Source: an uncultured Rubripirellula sp. (GTDB lineage: Bacteria; Planctomycetota; Planctomycetia; Pirellulales; Pirellulaceae). From it: 64,000 nt of DNA. This document shows, one piece after another, positions 38,101-46,430 of this stretch. The notes beneath the pieces were generated by a model, which was given only the letters and a program-made list of their open reading frames with translations, ran no database searches and had not been told where the DNA came from. The translations under genes and the position numbers were made by a program. The DNA is taken from positions 1 to 64,000 of the forward strand of contig CALIBL010000065.1 in the NCBI GenBank assembly GCA_938045805.1. Direction: 5' to 3'. Position 1 is the stretch's first letter, and the number at the start of each line of letters is the position of its first letter.

Positions 38101-39630
38101 CCAAGAGTTATTGTCCGTATTTCGGAGGAACTCAAAGTCGGTCACAGCAACCTCACCATCGACCTCTTCGACAAGGAAGCGATAGAAGCCGGTGCGGAAT
38201 GAACGCTTTTCACCAGCAATTTCACCTTGGAACCCCGCATATCCAACGATACCGTAAAACCAATTGTCGTGACCGTAGTTAAGGTTACTCGGCCCAGCAT
38301 GGGTATCGCCGGTACTCCAACCGGTGAACAGAACCTTCTTGAAATCCGCAACGTCATCACCATCAGTGTCTTTGTAGAACAACGTGTGCGGGGCTTGATG
38401 AATAATCAAACCACCATGCGAAAAAGCGAAACTTGTTGGGATACTAAGCTTGTCAGCAAATACGACGAATTTATCAGCCTTCCCATCACCATCGGTGTCT
38501 TCACAGATGCGAATACGATCTCGACCTTGCCCTTCTCGCTGCATCTCATTGGGATAATCGTAAGTTTCAGCAACCCACAAACGCCCCCGCTCATCCCAGT
38601 CCATACAGATAGGTTTTCCACCAAGGTCGGGTTCTGAAACGAACAGATCTAGATGGAAGCCCTGAGGGACTGAATAGTGCTTGATCGACTGCTCAGGCGA
38701 CAGCGGCTTCTGCATCAGATTGCGTGGTTTTTCTTGCTTGCCCCACTGAGCACTATCCACGTAGTTAGGGATTTTGGGACCTACATCCACATAGTCAAAT
38801 GGCTCGACATCCTTGGACAGCTCGGTCATTGCCAGATTTTCTAGAGGCTCCGGTTGAACTCCCACAAATTCTGGTACAACCGATGGATCTTGGCCACACG
38901 CCCAGCGTATTCCTCGCTCTACCAAGTTTTGAAAACCTTCGTTGCCAAAGGTTCGACCATCGTGGCCCCAAGCGGTATAGAAAACACGACCTTTTCCTTC
39001 GGTGCGAATCCAAGTCCAAGGCTCCAATCCGTCACCTTCCTTGCGGTACTCCAGTACGGTGCGATTCTTCTCGTTATGAAGCGTGTGAACATAGGTTTCG
39101 TCCCAGCTCTCAAAGCTGCTGTAGCCTTGCATCAGCGGATGAGCGGCAGCGGCGTCACTCGGTTCAACCGCAAAGACACCCGTCCCATGACGTTGAAATT
39201 GAGCACCAATCAATGCCACAACTTCGGGCTGATTACGAAAGCAAAACGAAGCGCAATGCAGCGGGATAAATCCGCCGCCTTCGTTGACGAATCGCAGTAA
39301 GGTATCAGCCTGCTCGTCCCCTAAGTCATCGATGTTGGCGTAGACAATCAATCCATCGACATTGCGAAGTCCCTCTTCGGACAGAACAGCGTTGACATCA
39401 TCGCTATATCGAACTGAAATTCCACGCTCCTCAAGAGCGGGCAAGAGCTCAGCAGCACGCCGAGCGGGTTGGTGATGCCCGTTATCACCCAAGAACACCA
39501 ATTGCAACGGCTCTGCCGCGAGCAACTGACCTGATGACATACGTGTCAAGACGACCAAACCAATGGCAAGACCAATAGACAAGAAACGGACAAATCGCGA
39601 GCCTTGATTCAACATTCTGGGTTCCGACAT
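35194..39630 (-). CDS. ThuA - PVC-type dehydrogenase propeller - HEAT - cytochrome c protein (1478 aa)
   Basis: A multidomain exported protein. A hydrophobic leader spans residues about 13-31 (VRFLSIGLAIGLVVLTRM). A ThuA-like domain, possible sugar-related, covers about 38-250 (GDNGHHQPARRAAELLPALE, GGGFIPLHCASFCFRNQP, VFYTAWGHDGRTFGNEG). A PQQ/NHL-type membrane-bound dehydrogenase propeller spans about 310-720 (MDWDERGRLWVAETYDYPNE). HEAT-like helical repeats run about 730-1130. A c-type heme site CANCH is at residues 1162-1166 with GNQVGPDLTGM downstream. The last ~170 residues resemble a beta-sandwich. The domain order is typical of planctomycete sugar-oxidation proteins. Electron transfer to the periplasm is an inference. 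Confidence 0.93.
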   Translation of the reverse strand: MSEPRMLNQGSRFVRFLSIGLAIGLVVLTRMSSGQLLAAEPLQLVFLGDNGHHQPARRAAELLPALEERGISVRYSDDVNAVLSEEGLRNVDGLIVYANIDDLGDEQADTLLRFVNEGGGFIPLHCASFCFRNQPEVVALIGAQFQRHGTGVFAVEPSDAAAAHPLMQGYSSFESWDETYVHTLHNEKNRTVLEYRKEGDGLEPWTWIRTEGKGRVFYTAWGHDGRTFGNEGFQNLVERGIRWACGQDPSVVPEFVGVQPEPLENLAMTELSKDVEPFDYVDVGPKIPNYVDSAQWGKQEKPRNLMQKPLSPEQSIKHYSVPQGFHLDLFVSEPDLGGKPICMDWDERGRLWVAETYDYPNEMQREGQGRDRIRICEDTDGDGKADKFVVFADKLSIPTSFAFSHGGLIIHQAPHTLFYKDTDGDDVADFKKVLFTGWSTGDTHAGPSNLNYGHDNWFYGIVGYAGFQGEIAGEKRSFRTGFYRFLVEEVDGEVAVTDFEFLRNTDNNSWGVGLSEEGLLFGSTANRNPSEFMPIANRYYERVRGWTSSVLHGIADTHRFSAITDKIRQVDQHGGYTAAAGHALYTARRYPQAYWNRTAFVAGPTGHLVGTFALTRDGAGYRSTSPANLVASDDEWAAPIMAEVGPDGNVWVLDWYNYIVQHNPTPVGFQTGPGNAYVTDLRDKKFGRVYRVVYGDEVEPFSLGEASSEELVAALSHPNMLWRRHAQRLLIERKDTSVGVSLMKLAMNGEVDEVGLNVGSIHALRTLHWLGLLEGDRAQRLLKASLKHPSSGVVRTAVEVLPRTEAGREMLLASETISSKDAQVRLSTLLALTEMPESAGNAEVALGSLGSKKNRSDRWMRDAATAAAAANSGEFLVLACHLEDANEAIAQTIATVSEHMARSADSKAVAKVLAVLAGAPAGVRSAIIAGWTSGWPKDTPASLPAKADDQLLAVFEKLDAGGKGQLIRLAAALGSKKLAENAKMIAASLLKIASDEEAEGQSRVDAATELIGLMVDDGDVIDKILESITGRTDQKTAVGLVSALQRSRAASVGESIVEFVPTMTPTTRSAAIRVMLSRPESTQALLVALAKGDLDRTDLALDQQQALLAHPRKEISEQAKKVLANAGGVPSPDRVAVLEGLMKVTKQSGDVAQGKLVYTKNCANCHMHRGEGNQVGPDLTGMAVHPKEELLTHILDPSRSVEGNYRSYSVLTVDGLVMNGLLASETQTAIEIYDAQGKKQVVLREDIEELVASKKSVMPEGFEKQIDEKGFTDLLEFLTDKGAYLPLPLGRAVTAVSTKGLFHDGDNGPDRIVFDDWSPKMVGQVPFQLVDPQGKSVPNIVLLNGPRGTLPPSMPKSVEVPCNAALKSIHMLSGISGWGFPAHGDKSTSMIVRLHLEDGSTEDHPLLNAVHFADYIRRVDVPGSDFAMSVRGQQIRYLEVKPKTDKVVKTIELVKGDDPTAPIVVAITVEPLASAAVH

Positions 39631-39864
39631 TAATCATGAAGTAAGTGCATGCACAAAGCGGCCTAGAAGATCCGCAGAATGCTTCAATGACACAACGAGC
39701 AAACCTTGCCGCCAAAATCGATCAGGTATGACTACCCACGAATTAACGCATCAATCGGTTTGCGTCGACTTTCTTTTTCTCTGCTCTGGTAAACCACCAA
39801 ACTTAACGCGTTCCATGCTTCTTCGCCTCAGGCCAGCAACCACATCATGCGGCTCGACCGCCAA

Positions 39865-40983
39865 CTACTGAAGTGTAAACTCGGGCAGATTCACTCGCTC
39901 ACCACCATTCATAGCGGATTCGTGAGCACAAATCCCAACACAGGTCCAGTTCGCACTGGTGACTGCATTGGGCCATGGATCGCGATCTTCTATTAGTGCA
40001 CTTGCAAATTCATGCACCAAGTGCGGATGGGACCCGCCATGCCCGCCACCTTGGATGAAGGAGAGGTGCTCGGAATCGTGAATCTCAGCCGGTAGGGTGT
40101 ACTTGCGAATTTCCTCGGGCAGCAAATGTGCGAAGTCAGGCACTTCGATCTTTTCTGGAATCTCCGGCTCAGGCTTCTTCGCTGTGTGAATCACGTGTGG
40201 TTCGTTTTCCACCAAAGTCCACTCAAAGCTCTTCTTGGTTCCGTAGACGTCGAAACTCTCGCGATACTGACGGGCAACATCGTAGAGGAACCGCCAGATG
40301 TGCGCGGTGACATCCGAGTCCTTGACTTTGATGTGGCAACTCTGGACCGCAAACGGATTGCCTGATTTTTGTGCGATATCTTCACGAACCGCACCACTGC
40401 CGAAGCAACTGACGTACTCGGCAAGACCTTTAACCAATCCAAGACATGGGCTCACAACATGCGTTGCGTAATGCATCGGAATCATGCTTTCCCAGTACTC
40501 TGGCCATCCGTCCATGTCCTGTGGATGTGAAGCGGCAAGATGCTGGATCTTTCCAAGCTCACCCTTTTCGTAAAGGTCTTTAATGAATAAGAATTCTCGG
40601 CTGTAAACAACCGTCTCTGCCATCATGTATTTCAGACCAGTCTCTTTGACCTTCTCGACAATCTGACGGCACTCTTCAATGGTGGTCGCCATCGGAACGG
40701 TGCACATCACGTGCTTTCCTGCGTCGAGAGCTTGAAGCGACATCCACGCGTGGTCCGAAATCGGACTGTTGATATGAACGAAATCAACATTGGGGTCAGC
40801 TAGAACCTGCTCGAATTTGGTGTAGCGTCCTTCAATCCCGAACTGATCGCCGACCTTGTTCATTTCGGCTTCGTTCCGACGGCAAATCGCTACCACATTG
40901 GTGTTTGGGTGCGACTGGTAAATCGGAATGAACTCAGCACCAAAACCCAGTCCAACCATCGCAACATTGACCGTTTTGCTCAT
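39865..40983 (-). CDS. Gfo/Idh/MocA-family oxidoreductase with altered EKP motif
   Basis: NAD(P)-binding Rossmann enzyme of the Gfo/Idh/MocA group, acting on sugars or inositols. The dinucleotide motif is MVGLGFGAEFIP and the C-terminal half matches the family (GGSHPHLVHEFASALIEDRD). The normally invariant Lys of the EKP motif is missing: the segment reads KHVMCTVPMATT (Cys100-Thr-Val-Pro103 counted from the upstream ATG at 41001), so the usual catalytic lysine is replaced by Val. The ATG at 40983 is preferred over 41001. It is divergent from the XylR-type regulator, which probably controls it. Confidence 0.92.
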   Translation of the reverse strand: MSKTVNVAMVGLGFGAEFIPIYQSHPNTNVVAICRRNEAEMNKVGDQFGIEGRYTKFEQVLADPNVDFVHINSPISDHAWMSLQALDAGKHVMCTVPMATTIEECRQIVEKVKETGLKYMMAETVVYSREFLFIKDLYEKGELGKIQHLAASHPQDMDGWPEYWESMIPMHYATHVVSPCLGLVKGLAEYVSCFGSGAVREDIAQKSGNPFAVQSCHIKVKDSDVTAHIWRFLYDVARQYRESFDVYGTKKSFEWTLVENEPHVIHTAKKPEPEIPEKIEVPDFAHLLPEEIRKYTLPAEIHDSEHLSFIQGGGHGGSHPHLVHEFASALIEDRDPWPNAVTSANWTCVGICAHESAMNGGERVNLPEFTLQ

Positions 40984-41335
40984 CCGCATTTCCTCGTTCA
41001 AGCGTGTTTCAAAGTTTCAATCCAACCGATGCAAGCGATTTCACAAGTAGGAATCCGCAGATTGCACACCGAGCAACGAAGCTCAACGCCTTGTCACCTC
41101 ACAAATCGTATCGGTGAAAACCAACAATCGAGCGTGAGGCGAAGTAGCACTCGCGAACGGCACGACCGTCGTCGCTAAACATTGTGCGGGATTCACAGCC
41201 GCAGTCCATGAGAAGATGCGCAATAAAATTGAGATTTTTCACATCCCAAATCAGGCAAATAACTTGTAAAAAATGCAGCAAACCGCAAGCATAACGCATA
41301 ATCCATCGATATTTCCTTAACAATATCCCCGCCCG
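40984..41335. promoter_or_regulatory. Divergent promoter region between Gfo/Idh/MocA gene and XylR-type regulator
   Basis: About 350 bases with no gene I can support. An inverted repeat GATATT-N8-AATATC lies at 41308-41327, only 8 nt before the regulator ATG, and a short direct repeat GCATAA pair (41290-41300) is nearby. Either could be an operator for the divergent regulator. Confidence 0.45.
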
Positions 41336-42535
41336 ATGAAGCATCGCCGCTCGGTTGCATTACTGATTGAGACCTCCAACGCCTACGCACGCGGCCTGCT
41401 CACCGGTGCAATTGAATACCTCCGGCGACACCAAGCTTGGTCCATTCACCTACCTGAACTTCAACGAACCGCCGCGCCTCCTTCTTGGCTGCAAAACTGG
41501 AAAGGAGATGGAATCCTGGCTCGGATCGAAACTCAAGAGATGGCAGATGCGATCTCTAGGCGGAAAATCCCCACGGTCGACGTTAGTGCCGCTCGATATG
41601 TCCCCAACATCCCGTGGGTTGAAACTAACGACAGTCAAATCGCTCAGCTTGCCGTCGATCACCTACGGGAGCGAGGATTCAGGCAGCTTGCCTTTGTTGG
41701 TGACCCTCGCTTCAAGTGGTCTCAGTGGCGTGAACAACACTTTGAAGCGTTTGCCAAAGCAGCCGGCTGCCGATATCTCGCTTACCGCTCCAGCGTCAAA
41801 CTTGATTCCTCCACCTCGCCAGTTAAGGAAAAGCAAAGCCTGGAGAAGTGGCTTCAACAGCTACCGAAGCCGGCCGGGATCATGGCCTGCTACGATATCA
41901 AAGCGAGAGAGGTGTTGGATGCATGCCGTGAGCTAGACATTGCCGTTCCAGAGCAAGTGGCAGTTATCGGCGCGGATAACGATGAACTACTTTGCAACCT
42001 CTCTGATCCGCCCCTTACGAGTGTGATCCCCAATAGCAGGAAGGCAGGCTATGAAGCGGCTCGCCTGCTTGACCGAATGATGTCGGGAGACAACGTCGCC
42101 AACGATGCGGTACTGATCGAACCGATTGGAATTGAAACACGCCAATCAACCGATACACTCGCGATCGATGATGCGGATGTTGCCAAGGCGCTGCGATTCA
42201 TCCGCGAGAACGCCTCCTCAGGCATCAACGTTGCTGACTTACTCAGGGAAATCCCGCTATCTCGCCGAGTCTTGGAAAGCCGATTCCAAAAACGGCTTGG
42301 GCGAACACCTCACCAAGAGATCGTTCGCCAGAAAATTTCAAAAGTCAAACAACTGCTCACCGAAACGGATCTTTCGCTAGTCGACATCGCGGGCCGGACG
42401 GGATTTGACCACCCTGAATACCTCAGCGTCGCATTCAAAAAAAACACGGGAACAACGCCCCGACGATACCGCGTGGAAAGCCAAGCAAGCGGATTGACCA
42501 CTCCGAGAAATCAGACCTTCGGTGAGCGAGGCTAA
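41336..42535 (+). CDS. XylR-type AraC-family transcriptional regulator
   Basis: A sugar-responsive activator of 399 residues. The N-terminal ~270 residues are a periplasmic-binding-protein fold of the LacI/XylR type (VALLIETSNAYARGLLTGAI, FVGDPRFKWSQWREQHFEAF, VAVIGADNDELLCNLSDPPL). The C-terminal ~100 residues hold the double helix-turn-helix of AraC (INVADLLREIPLSRRVLESR, TDLSLVDIAGRTGFDHPEYL). It is cytoplasmic. Being divergent from a Gfo/Idh/MocA enzyme and next to sulfatases suggests control of sugar catabolism, and the ligand may be xylose-like, but this is an inference. It converges on the first sulfatase. Confidence 0.93.
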   Translation: MKHRRSVALLIETSNAYARGLLTGAIEYLRRHQAWSIHLPELQRTAAPPSWLQNWKGDGILARIETQEMADAISRRKIPTVDVSAARYVPNIPWVETNDSQIAQLAVDHLRERGFRQLAFVGDPRFKWSQWREQHFEAFAKAAGCRYLAYRSSVKLDSSTSPVKEKQSLEKWLQQLPKPAGIMACYDIKAREVLDACRELDIAVPEQVAVIGADNDELLCNLSDPPLTSVIPNSRKAGYEAARLLDRMMSGDNVANDAVLIEPIGIETRQSTDTLAIDDADVAKALRFIRENASSGINVADLLREIPLSRRVLESRFQKRLGRTPHQEIVRQKISKVKQLLTETDLSLVDIAGRTGFDHPEYLSVAFKKNTGTTPRRYRVESQASGLTTPRNQTFGERG

Positions 42536-42611
42536 ACTCATTCAAGCTCTGACGAGCACGCAGCCAAATCACGGAAACTCAGCGTTAACAACGGGCGATG
42601 TGTCGGCAACC

Positions 42612-44051
42612 TTACGTTCCGGTTGCATTCGCTTCTGATGATTTTTTTCGCCCCGCGGGACGCCGCGATTTCTTTTTGTGTTCGTTCGCTCTCAACTCAG
42701 TTTCAACACCGAGATCTCCCTGTGATTCCATCCACGTGTCCAGCTCTGTTCGCAGTTCCGCGATGACGGACTGGTTCTTTGGGTCGCCCGCGATATTGTT
42801 CATCTCAAGAGGATCGTCAATCACATTATACAACTCGACAGCAGGACGATTCTGATAACGATCCACGGCTTCAGCTGCATGTTGATCCCCCCGGCTCGCT
42901 GCTTCAATCAAGGAAACAAACTCTGGACTTTTCACGCAAGCATTCGTGAACAACTGGTCATGCTGAAGATTCAGGATCAGTTTGTGTGTAGCCGACCTCA
43001 CCGATCGAATTGGATAGGAATCGTTGCCATTGATAATCCCGCGAGTCGTCATTGCTCCAAAGACAAACTCTTTATGCCGGTCGGCATCACCCTTGAGAAC
43101 CGATAGAAAACTCTGGCCATCAAGCTCGCCTTCTTCATCTTTGATCCCTGCGATTGCCATGATGGTTGGCAACACATCCACGTATTCAACCATCGCATTA
43201 CTGACGCTACCCGCTTCAATGTGTCCCGGCCAACGAACAAGCATCGCGGACTGCAATCCACTGTCATAGCAGGTCCACTTCGCAAAAGGCATCGAGTTAC
43301 CTTGCTCAGAAAGAACAATCACAACCGTGCTGGATGCTAAGTCATGCTTGTCAAGTAATTCGAGTATCTGCCCCACCTGACCATCGTAATAGCTAATCTC
43401 TGCCAAATAGCGACTGAATCCTTCACGCATGGCGGGTGTGTCAGGCAGGTATTCGGGCAGTTGAATCTTGTCTACCGGATACTGACTCGCATCGCCTTTA
43501 TTCCAAGGAGTGTGCGGTTCGTTACTGCAAGCGAACAAACAAAACGGCTGATCGCTTTCTTTGCTTTCCCGCATCAGGCGATCAATCGCATCCATGTCCG
43601 GATTATTCCCTTTCCCGCTGTATTGGAAGGGAAAAAGATTGCGTGGTCCTATGTGTGTCTTACCTGACAAAGCAAGACGATACCCAGCGGGTCCTAGAAA
43701 ATGCGTGACGTTTTTGATGTGATCAAAAGTCTGGGTGTGGTTGGGATAGGCACCCGTTTTAACAGGATACTGACCGGTGTAGAGGTTGTGGCGAGTGGGT
43801 GAGCACATGGGCGCCGTTTGAAAACATCGCGTCATCCGCATCCCCTCACTGGCAAACTGATCGAGGTTTGGCGTCTTGGCCTGCCCTCCATAACAACCCA
43901 GATCGCGGTAGGTACAATCATCCGCCAAGACGACGATGAAGTTAGTCTCACCCGCTGCTTGGAGGCTTGCCCTTGGCGAATTCGTGAAATTGCCGCCGAA
44001 GAAAAGTCCAGCAAGCAAGACCACACGTGACGCGACCCGTAACTGATTCAA
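42612..44051 (-). CDS. Type I sulfatase (CSPTR) 1
   Basis: Formylglycine-dependent sulfatase, exported, removing sulfate esters from carbohydrates. The maturation motif CSPTR is in APMCSPTRHNLYTGQYP, and the metal-site Asp pair is in FIVVLADDCTYRDLG. I place the start at TTG 44051 (MNQLRVASRVVLLAGLFFGG, an evident signal peptide, with AAAGGTG upstream). The frame is open up to 44258, but that portion would overlap the divergent oxidoreductase gene and has no features. The C-terminal part (RTELDTWMESQGDLGVETEL) is the usual small domain. It likely works with the second sulfatase and FAD enzyme nearby. Confidence 0.93.
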   Translation of the reverse strand: MNQLRVASRVVLLAGLFFGGNFTNSPRASLQAAGETNFIVVLADDCTYRDLGCYGGQAKTPNLDQFASEGMRMTRCFQTAPMCSPTRHNLYTGQYPVKTGAYPNHTQTFDHIKNVTHFLGPAGYRLALSGKTHIGPRNLFPFQYSGKGNNPDMDAIDRLMRESKESDQPFCLFACSNEPHTPWNKGDASQYPVDKIQLPEYLPDTPAMREGFSRYLAEISYYDGQVGQILELLDKHDLASSTVVIVLSEQGNSMPFAKWTCYDSGLQSAMLVRWPGHIEAGSVSNAMVEYVDVLPTIMAIAGIKDEEGELDGQSFLSVLKGDADRHKEFVFGAMTTRGIINGNDSYPIRSVRSATHKLILNLQHDQLFTNACVKSPEFVSLIEAASRGDQHAAEAVDRYQNRPAVELYNVIDDPLEMNNIAGDPKNQSVIAELRTELDTWMESQGDLGVETELRANEHKKKSRRPAGRKKSSEANATGT

Positions 44052-44252
44052 CTTTGCACCTTTTATGTTTATTCTATATGACGCGTTGCCCAAGCCGTCA
44101 CAGCGAGACCGATTGATCCATAGCAACCACGGCAGTGGGATTGCCCGCGGTGACCAAAAGCAAGCGATACCCAAAGCCAGTTGATCACCAAGATTGGCTC
44201 GACGACGATCAGTACAGACTACCACGACCAAGAAAGCCAGAGAGCGACCGAG

Positions 44253-46388
44253 ATGCACGTGCGATCCTTTTTTTGCCTTCTGTTGATTCTCCAGCTCTGG
44301 TTCTCAGAGGTGGGAAAAACCGAAGCCGTCCAGGAAACTCGGACCGTCGATACAAAACAGGTTTTCGATATTGTGGTCTACGGCGGGACAGCCGCTGGTG
44401 TTGTTTCGGCGATTCAAGCCGATGCGATGGGAAAATCAGTGATCCTCATTGAACCAAGCGATCGCCTTGGTGGACTCACCAGCGGTGGACTTGGGCAAAC
44501 CGACATTGGAAACAAAGCTGCAATCGGCGGACTCTCGAGGGAGTTCTACCGCAAGATTCGTCAACATTACTCGAGCCTCGAGGCGTGGAAGTGGCAGGCT
44601 GCAGATGAGTATCGAAGCGGAGGGCAATCAGCGACAAAGGCCAACGAAGACGCGATGTGGACCTTTGAACCGAGTGCCGCAAGGGACATCCTTGATCAGT
44701 GGCTCAACAGTTGCTCCATCCCACTGGTCACGGATGATCGACTCGACCGCGGCGAAGGCGGGGTGACCCTGCATGGCACACCAAGTCGGATCGTCCAAAT
44801 ACGACTCGAATCCGGCCTGCAGATCCAAGGTAAAGTCTTTATTGACTGCACCTACGAAGGTGACCTCATGGCTGCCGCTGGTGTTAGCTACACCGTCGGG
44901 CGGGAAGCCAACTCGACCTACGAAGAAACACTCAATGGTGTGCAGGTCAAAAAGGCGCGGCATCATCAACTGATGAAAAAGATTGACCCCTACGTGATTG
45001 CGGGCGACCCGAGCAGTGGACTGCTTCCACACATCGATCCGAATGGACCAGGACAAGAGGGGCAAGCCGATCACCGTTTGCAGGCGTACTGCTTTCGGAT
45101 GTGCATGACCGATCATCCCGAGAACCGTATCGCGTTTAGTAAGCCCGAAGGCTACGTCGAACAATGGTACGAATTACTCCTGAGAAACTTTGAGGCTGGC
45201 GAAAGACGTGTTCCCTGGCACATCGGACACATGCCGAATCGAAAGACTGATGCAAACAACAATTTTGGCTTTTCAACCGATTTTATCGGACAGAACTACG
45301 ACTACCCGGAAGCATCTTACTCTCAGCGTGAAGCAATCATCGCCAAACATCGTCTCTACCAGCAAGGACTCTGCTGGACGCTCGCCAACCACCCACGAGT
45401 CCCCGAATCGATCCGTGAACAGGTCTCACAATGGGGCATGTGCAAGGACGAATTCATTGAAGGCAACGGATGGCAGGAACAGCTCTACATTCGAGAAGCA
45501 CGTCGAATGGTGAGCGATTACGTCATGACCCAACATCACTGCCAAGGCCGCGACGTCGCAGAAGACCCAATTGGCCTAGCTGCCTACACCATGGACTCCC
45601 ATCATCAACAACGATACGTCACGGAAGAAGGTGACGTTCAAAATGAAGGTGACGTTCAAGTCGGTGGTTTCTCCCCCTATCCAATTAGTTACCGATCGAT
45701 CATTCCGAAGGCTTCCGAGTGCAACAACCTGCTTGTTCCTGTTTGCTTATCCGCTTCGCATATCGCATTTGGATCAATCCGTATGGAACCTGTGTTTATG
45801 GTGCTCGGTCAATCCGCTGCCACCGCAGCCAGCCTCGCGATCGATCGCCAATGTGGGGTGCAACAGGTCCCGTATGAACCTCTCTCGCAGAGGCTAATTC
45901 AAGATCAACAAGTACTGCAGTGGACCGGCCCCCAGGCAAAAGCTCCGCGGACTGGGATCTCACCCTCAAAGCTTGAGGGAATTGTGATTGACGAACAACA
46001 CGCAAAACGGATCGGGTTTGAGCAATCAGGAACAACCGTCTACCCCTACGTCCTTGATGGATACCTCCATGATGGAGACACAGACAAAGGCTCCCAAAGC
46101 GTTACTTATGAATTTCAAGTTCCGCAAAATGGTCGCTACGATGTCCGCGTCGGATACACTCCTCACCCCAACCGAGCGAGTAATGTCCCCGTCGAGATCA
46201 AGCATCACGGCGGCTCCTCGGCAGTGCGAGTGAACCAGAAAGTGGCCCCCACAATTAATGGCATCTTTCACTCAACCGGAGAATTCAACTTTCAATCCGG
46301 TCCAACCTACAGCGTAACCATTTCGAATTCACAAACCGATGGCTACGTGATTGCAGATGCAATCCAAATTGTTCCCGCGAGCGAGTAG
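44253..46388 (+). CDS. Exported FAD-dependent oxidoreductase with golvesin-like C-terminal domain
   Basis: The 711-residue product begins with MHVRSFFCLLLILQLWF, a signal peptide, from the ATG at 44253. The FAD-binding start is DIVVYGGTAAGVVSAIQADA, with LIEPSDRLGGLTSGGLGQTD as the second strand. The conserved core (FIDCTYEGDLMAAAGVSYTV, FGSIRMEPVFMVLGQSAATA) matches the planctomycete FAD-dependent oxidoreductase family (FAD_oxidored). The last ~140 residues are a golvesin/xanthan-lyase-like beta-sandwich (SVTYEFQVPQNGRYDVRVGY). It probably acts on a polysaccharide or its fragments in the periplasm. It is flanked by two sulfatases on the other strand. Confidence 0.9.
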   Translation: MHVRSFFCLLLILQLWFSEVGKTEAVQETRTVDTKQVFDIVVYGGTAAGVVSAIQADAMGKSVILIEPSDRLGGLTSGGLGQTDIGNKAAIGGLSREFYRKIRQHYSSLEAWKWQAADEYRSGGQSATKANEDAMWTFEPSAARDILDQWLNSCSIPLVTDDRLDRGEGGVTLHGTPSRIVQIRLESGLQIQGKVFIDCTYEGDLMAAAGVSYTVGREANSTYEETLNGVQVKKARHHQLMKKIDPYVIAGDPSSGLLPHIDPNGPGQEGQADHRLQAYCFRMCMTDHPENRIAFSKPEGYVEQWYELLLRNFEAGERRVPWHIGHMPNRKTDANNNFGFSTDFIGQNYDYPEASYSQREAIIAKHRLYQQGLCWTLANHPRVPESIREQVSQWGMCKDEFIEGNGWQEQLYIREARRMVSDYVMTQHHCQGRDVAEDPIGLAAYTMDSHHQQRYVTEEGDVQNEGDVQVGGFSPYPISYRSIIPKASECNNLLVPVCLSASHIAFGSIRMEPVFMVLGQSAATAASLAIDRQCGVQQVPYEPLSQRLIQDQQVLQWTGPQAKAPRTGISPSKLEGIVIDEQHAKRIGFEQSGTTVYPYVLDGYLHDGDTDKGSQSVTYEFQVPQNGRYDVRVGYTPHPNRASNVPVEIKHHGGSSAVRVNQKVAPTINGIFHSTGEFNFQSGPTYSVTISNSQTDGYVIADAIQIVPASE

Positions 46389-46430
46389 CAACTAACCCAG
46401 AGCTGATTGACCCACCGTCGATAGCGATGA

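Noticed and set aside
44052..44258. N-terminal extension of sulfatase 1 to 44258
   Set aside because: It would overlap the divergent oxidoreductase start region and precede the evident signal peptide at TTG 44051.
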